Shown here: positions 30,903-33,134 of the stretch, piece after piece
How the letters are laid out: every line of letters begins with the position of its first letter
How positions within the stretch are numbered: the first letter of the stretch is position 1
NCBI GenBank assembly: GCA_023245935.1
Contig: JAHFJM010000002.1
Location: 1-33,134 of the forward strand
DNA from: Candidatus Peribacteria bacterium
GTDB lineage: Bacteria > Patescibacteriota > Gracilibacteria > Peribacterales > Peribacteraceae
Length of the DNA stretch: 33,134 nucleotides
Reading direction: 5' to 3'
Translations under genes and position numbers: made by a program
The notes under the pieces: generated by a model
What the model was told of the DNA's origin: nothing
The model's input: the letters and a program-made list of their open reading frames with translations, nothing else
Database searches by the model: none

Positions 30903-31997
30903 TCAGACGTTGAAGCGAAAATGCATCACATCGCCATCTTTCACGATGTATTCCTTTCCCTCTACTCTCAGTTTTCCTGCTTCCTTTGCTTTCGCCTCTC
31001 CCCCGAGAGAAATGAAATCACCGTAACTGATCGTTTCCGCTCGAATGAAACCTTTCTCGAAATCGGTATGGATCACTCCTGCAGCTTCGGGTGCGGTTGC
31101 GCCTTTCTTCACGGTCCAAGCACGCACTTCCTTCACGCCTGCCGTGAAGTAGGTCTGAAGCCCGAGTGCATCGTATGCGCCGTGAATCAGGCGATCCAAG
31201 CCCGACGTTGCTATTCCAAGTTCCTTGAGCATTCCTGCAGCATCTTCGGGGCTGAGCTCGATCAGCTCTTCCTCAGGTTTTGCGGAAACCAGAACGGCAG
31301 TGTCGGAATCAAGAAGACCGGCCTTCATCTTCGCTTCAACTAGCGGCATCGTCGCGATCGACTTCTCGTCGGTATTCAATGCGTAGATCATCTTCTTGGA
31401 CGTGAGCAGCTGGGTATCTTTCAGAATCGGCTGCAACTCCTTATCGATCACAACAGTCGAAGCAAGTTTTCCTGCATCCAATGCAACTTTAAGTGCCGAG
31501 AGCACCGTGAGTTCTTTGTTCAGGTCTTTATTCCCCGACCTGGCTCCGCCTTCGATTTTCTGTATCTTCTTCGAAACTTTGTCGAGATCCGCGATGATGA
31601 GTTCGGCTTCGATGATCTCCCTGTCCCGCTTCGGATCGATCGATCCTTCGACATGAATGATGTCTCCCCCGTCGAAGATTCTGACGACATGGCAGATGGC
31701 ATCGACTTCCCGAATGTGCGAGAGAAAAGCATTGCCAAGCCCTTCTCCTTTACTTGCCCCTTTCACAAGCCCTGCAATATCGACGAATTCGACGATGGCA
31801 GGAACGATCTTCTCCGGGCTGATGATCGCGGCAAGTTTCTGAAGCCTCTCATCCGGAACCTCCACGATGCCGATATTCGGCTCGATGGTGCAGAACGGAT
31901 AGTTCGCCGCTTGTGCTCCGTGACTGCGTGTTAACGCATTGAAAAGCGTCGATTTTCCGACATTGGGCAAGCCGACGATTCCGATTTTGAGAGACAT
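30903..31997 (-). CDS. ychF: Redox-regulated ATPase YchF (OLA1 family)
   Basis: A 364-aa Obg-related P-loop protein. The G1 loop is GLPNVGKST, followed by [18 protein letters not shown] and [20 protein letters not shown]. The specificity motif is ALNTDE, which differs from NKxD and fits the ATP preference of this family. A coiled-coil region lies in the middle. The C-terminal TGS domain includes [15 protein letters not shown] and [13 protein letters not shown]. YchF binds ribosomes and takes part in stress responses. The ATG at 31995-31997 follows the queA stop by 15 bases. An extended -10 (TGA-TAGTAT, 32007-32015) sits 9 bases before it and overlaps the queA stop codon, so it may have its own leaderless transcript as well as read-through. 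Confidence 0.96.
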   Translation of the reverse strand: MSLKIGIVGLPNVGKSTLFNALTRSHGAQAANYPFCTIEPNIGIVEVPDERLQKLAAIISPEKIVPAIVEFVDIAGLVKGASKGEGLGNAFLSHIREVDAICHVVRIFDGGDIIHVEGSIDPKRDREIIEAELIIADLDKVSKKIQKIEGGARSGNKDLNKELTVLSALKVALDAGKLASTVVIDKELQPILKDTQLLTSKKMIYALNTDEKSIATMPLVEAKMKAGLLDSDTAVLVSAKPEEELIELSPEDAAGMLKELGIATSGLDRLIHGAYDALGLQTYFTAGVKEVRAWTVKKGATAPEAAGVIHTDFEKGFIRAETISYGDFISLGGEAKAKEAGKLRVEGKEYIVKDGDVMHFRFNV

Positions 31998-32006
31998 AGC
32001 CGCGAC

Positions 32007-32015
32007 ATACTATCA
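32007..32015 (-). promoter_or_regulatory. Extended -10 promoter of ychF
   Basis: Minus strand TGA-TAGTAT, the TGA being the queA stop codon and TAGTAT lying at 32007-32012, 9 bases before the ychF ATG. Similar to the nrdJ/153-aa boundary. Confidence 0.45.
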
Positions 32016-33047
32016 GAGAATCAGCATCCCATCCCCGAAAGAAAATAATCTCATCTTCTCTCCAATCGCCTTCTCATAGAGCTCCAATAATTTCTTCCTA
32101 CCGGTAAAAGCCGATACAAGCATGAGGAGGCTCGACTTCGGTACATGAAAATTCGTAATCAACGCATCGACGAAGTGCGGCTTGTACGTTTCGGTGATGA
32201 AAAGCTTCGTCTGTCCCTTCGGTCTCGTAATCTCTCCTTTGTATGATGCAGATTCAAGTGTGCGAATCGTCGTCGTGCCGACGGCAACAATCGGTCTTCC
32301 GATCTTCTTTGCTTCGCTCAGTCTCTCAGCAGTTTCCGCATCAATCGAATAGAATTCCTCGTGCAAAACACCTTTCTCCACCTGATCTTTCGTCAGAGGA
32401 GCAAACGTACCGAGCCCTACGTGCAGCGTAATATACTCGACTGATCTTCCAGATTGAATAATTTTTTTGATCAATTCTTCCGTGAAGTGCAGTCCCGCAG
32501 TCGGTGCCGCGACCGAGCCCTGATCCAAGGCAAAAACCGTCTGGTACTCGCTTCGTCTCCTGGTCTCCTGGAGCGGAGAATCTTTCATGTACGGAGGTAA
32601 TGGAGTTTCGCCATGCAACAGCAAATTCGACAGCAATTCTTCTATTGGAAACGACGGCGTGAGAATGGCCTGAGTCCCATGACGATGTTTCACCTCAAAC
32701 GAGAGATCTTTCGTCCAACGAAGAATGTCTCCCTGCTTCAGCGAACCTGAAGCGAGAACACGAATAGCACCTCCGACAGTCTCGAGATACAACGCTGAAA
32801 TAAGGCCACCCGTATATTTCTTGAGAGTCATCTTCGCTGGAATGACTTTTGTCTTATTGAAAACCACAACACAGTCCTTCGGCAGGAAATCACCGATTGA
32901 TGCGAACGAACTGAAAACAACTTGATCGTTCTTCCTGTCGTACACGAGCAAACGAGCAGAATCCCTTGGTGAAACCGGTTCTTTGGCAATGAGAGCTTCC
33001 GGAAAACGATAGTCGTATGCCGCAAGAATGCTTTCAAACGTTGCCAT
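32013..33047 (-). CDS. queA: tRNA queuosine synthesis S-adenosylmethionine:tRNA ribosyltransferase-isomerase QueA
   Basis: A 344-aa enzyme that moves the ribosyl part of SAM onto 7-aminomethyl-7-deazaguanine in tRNA to make epoxyqueuosine. Motifs in order are YRFPEALIAKEPVSPRDSAR, VVVFNKTKVIPAKM, ETPLPPYMKD, YQTVFALDQGSVAAPTAGLHFT, EYITLHVGLGTFAPL, AVGTTTIRTLESA and NFHVPKSSLLMLVSAF. The length is standard. Other queuosine genes (tgt, queG) are not in view. The ATG overlaps the stop of the upstream gene (TGATG), so translation is coupled to it. Confidence 0.97.
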   Translation of the reverse strand: MATFESILAAYDYRFPEALIAKEPVSPRDSARLLVYDRKNDQVVFSSFASIGDFLPKDCVVVFNKTKVIPAKMTLKKYTGGLISALYLETVGGAIRVLASGSLKQGDILRWTKDLSFEVKHRHGTQAILTPSFPIEELLSNLLLHGETPLPPYMKDSPLQETRRRSEYQTVFALDQGSVAAPTAGLHFTEELIKKIIQSGRSVEYITLHVGLGTFAPLTKDQVEKGVLHEEFYSIDAETAERLSEAKKIGRPIVAVGTTTIRTLESASYKGEITRPKGQTKLFITETYKPHFVDALITNFHVPKSSLLMLVSAFTGRKKLLELYEKAIGEKMRLFSFGDGMLIL

Positions 33048-33134
33048 CAGTATGCCTTCGCAACGTAGATGCGTTTTGCAAATGCACTCTGCTTGCCCGA
33101 TACAGGATCTAACACCCCCTTTGCATCTTCCTTT
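33047..33134 (-). CDS. 3' end of an unidentified gene upstream of queA
   Basis: Only the last 28 codons are in the window, reading KEDAKGVLDPVSGKQSAFAK then RIYVAKAY before a TGA stop whose last base is the first base of the queA ATG. The gene is cut at the right edge. No family can be assigned from this fragment. The overlap shows that it forms an operon with queA. Confidence 0.6.
   Translation of the reverse strand, partial: KEDAKGVLDPVSGKQSAFAKRIYVAKAY

Noticed and set aside
22045-33049. Possible alternative genetic code with UGA as glycine (Gracilibacteria).
   Set aside because: UGA ends several genes at natural positions (the gene before queA, queA, ychF), and conserved proteins contain no in-frame UGA.
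1-33134. tRNA or rRNA genes, CRISPR arrays, insertion sequences, prophage.
   Set aside because: I looked through the intergenic stretches, which are all below about 150 bp, and saw no cloverleaf, regular direct-repeat array, transposase or terminal repeats.

Overview
This window most likely comes from a small-genome bacterium of the Patescibacteria (CPR), perhaps near Peregrinibacteria/Peribacteria. That placement is an inference from gene content, not a marker-gene result. The signs are very tight packing (no gene-free stretch above about 150 bp), many short lineage-specific proteins, two TraG/VirD4-like ATPases with no other secretion genes nearby, a vitamin B12-dependent ribonucleotide reductase, and starts without Shine-Dalgarno sequences. 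UGA is used as a stop (for example for the gene upstream of queA), which argues against the recoded Gracilibacteria. G+C is roughly half, with clearly AT-richer patches inside leuS and around mutY and the toxin-antitoxin pair.

Layout from left to right. A cut-off RsmB/RsmF-type RNA methyltransferase and a 192-aa unknown (minus) face an alpha/beta hydrolase (plus). leuS (minus) diverges from a plus-strand run: 259-aa unknown, 114-aa unknown, der, and a TMTC-like membrane glycosyltransferase with TPR repeats. A long minus block (9.2-16.2 kb) holds a LOG-family protein, a small secreted protein, coupling-protein-like ATPase A, mltG, a YbaB-family gene, a 215-aa membrane-anchored unknown and mutY. 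A plus-strand RelB/RelE-type pair follows. The next minus block has coupling-protein-like ATPase B, an SLH-RlpA-like protein and a 3D/peptidoglycan-binding protein. Then come carB (plus), a 107-aa unknown and an NAD(P)H-dependent FMN reductase (minus), nrdJ and a 153-aa unknown (plus), and a minus group of RNHCP protein, ychF, queA and the 3' end of one more gene.

Two themes connect the genes. One is the cell envelope: two paralogous ATPases sit among MltG, an RlpA-like protein, a 3D/peptidoglycan-binding protein, a secreted Cys-containing protein and a TMTC-like glycosyltransferase. ATPases A and B and the 3D gene share a promoter motif (T-tract, then TGC, then TATAAT). The other is core information and nucleotide metabolism (LeuS, Der, MutY, CarB, NrdJ, YchF, QueA, RNA methyltransferase).

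The most unusual signals are these: -10 hexamers lying only 6-9 bases before many start codons, suggesting widespread leaderless mRNAs; an AT-rich block covering just the editing-domain part of leuS; a MutY that has lost three of four iron-sulfur cysteines and ends in a winged-helix-like tail; and three 11-bp-phased operator repeats in front of the toxin-antitoxin genes. I found no tRNA, rRNA, CRISPR array, insertion sequence or prophage.
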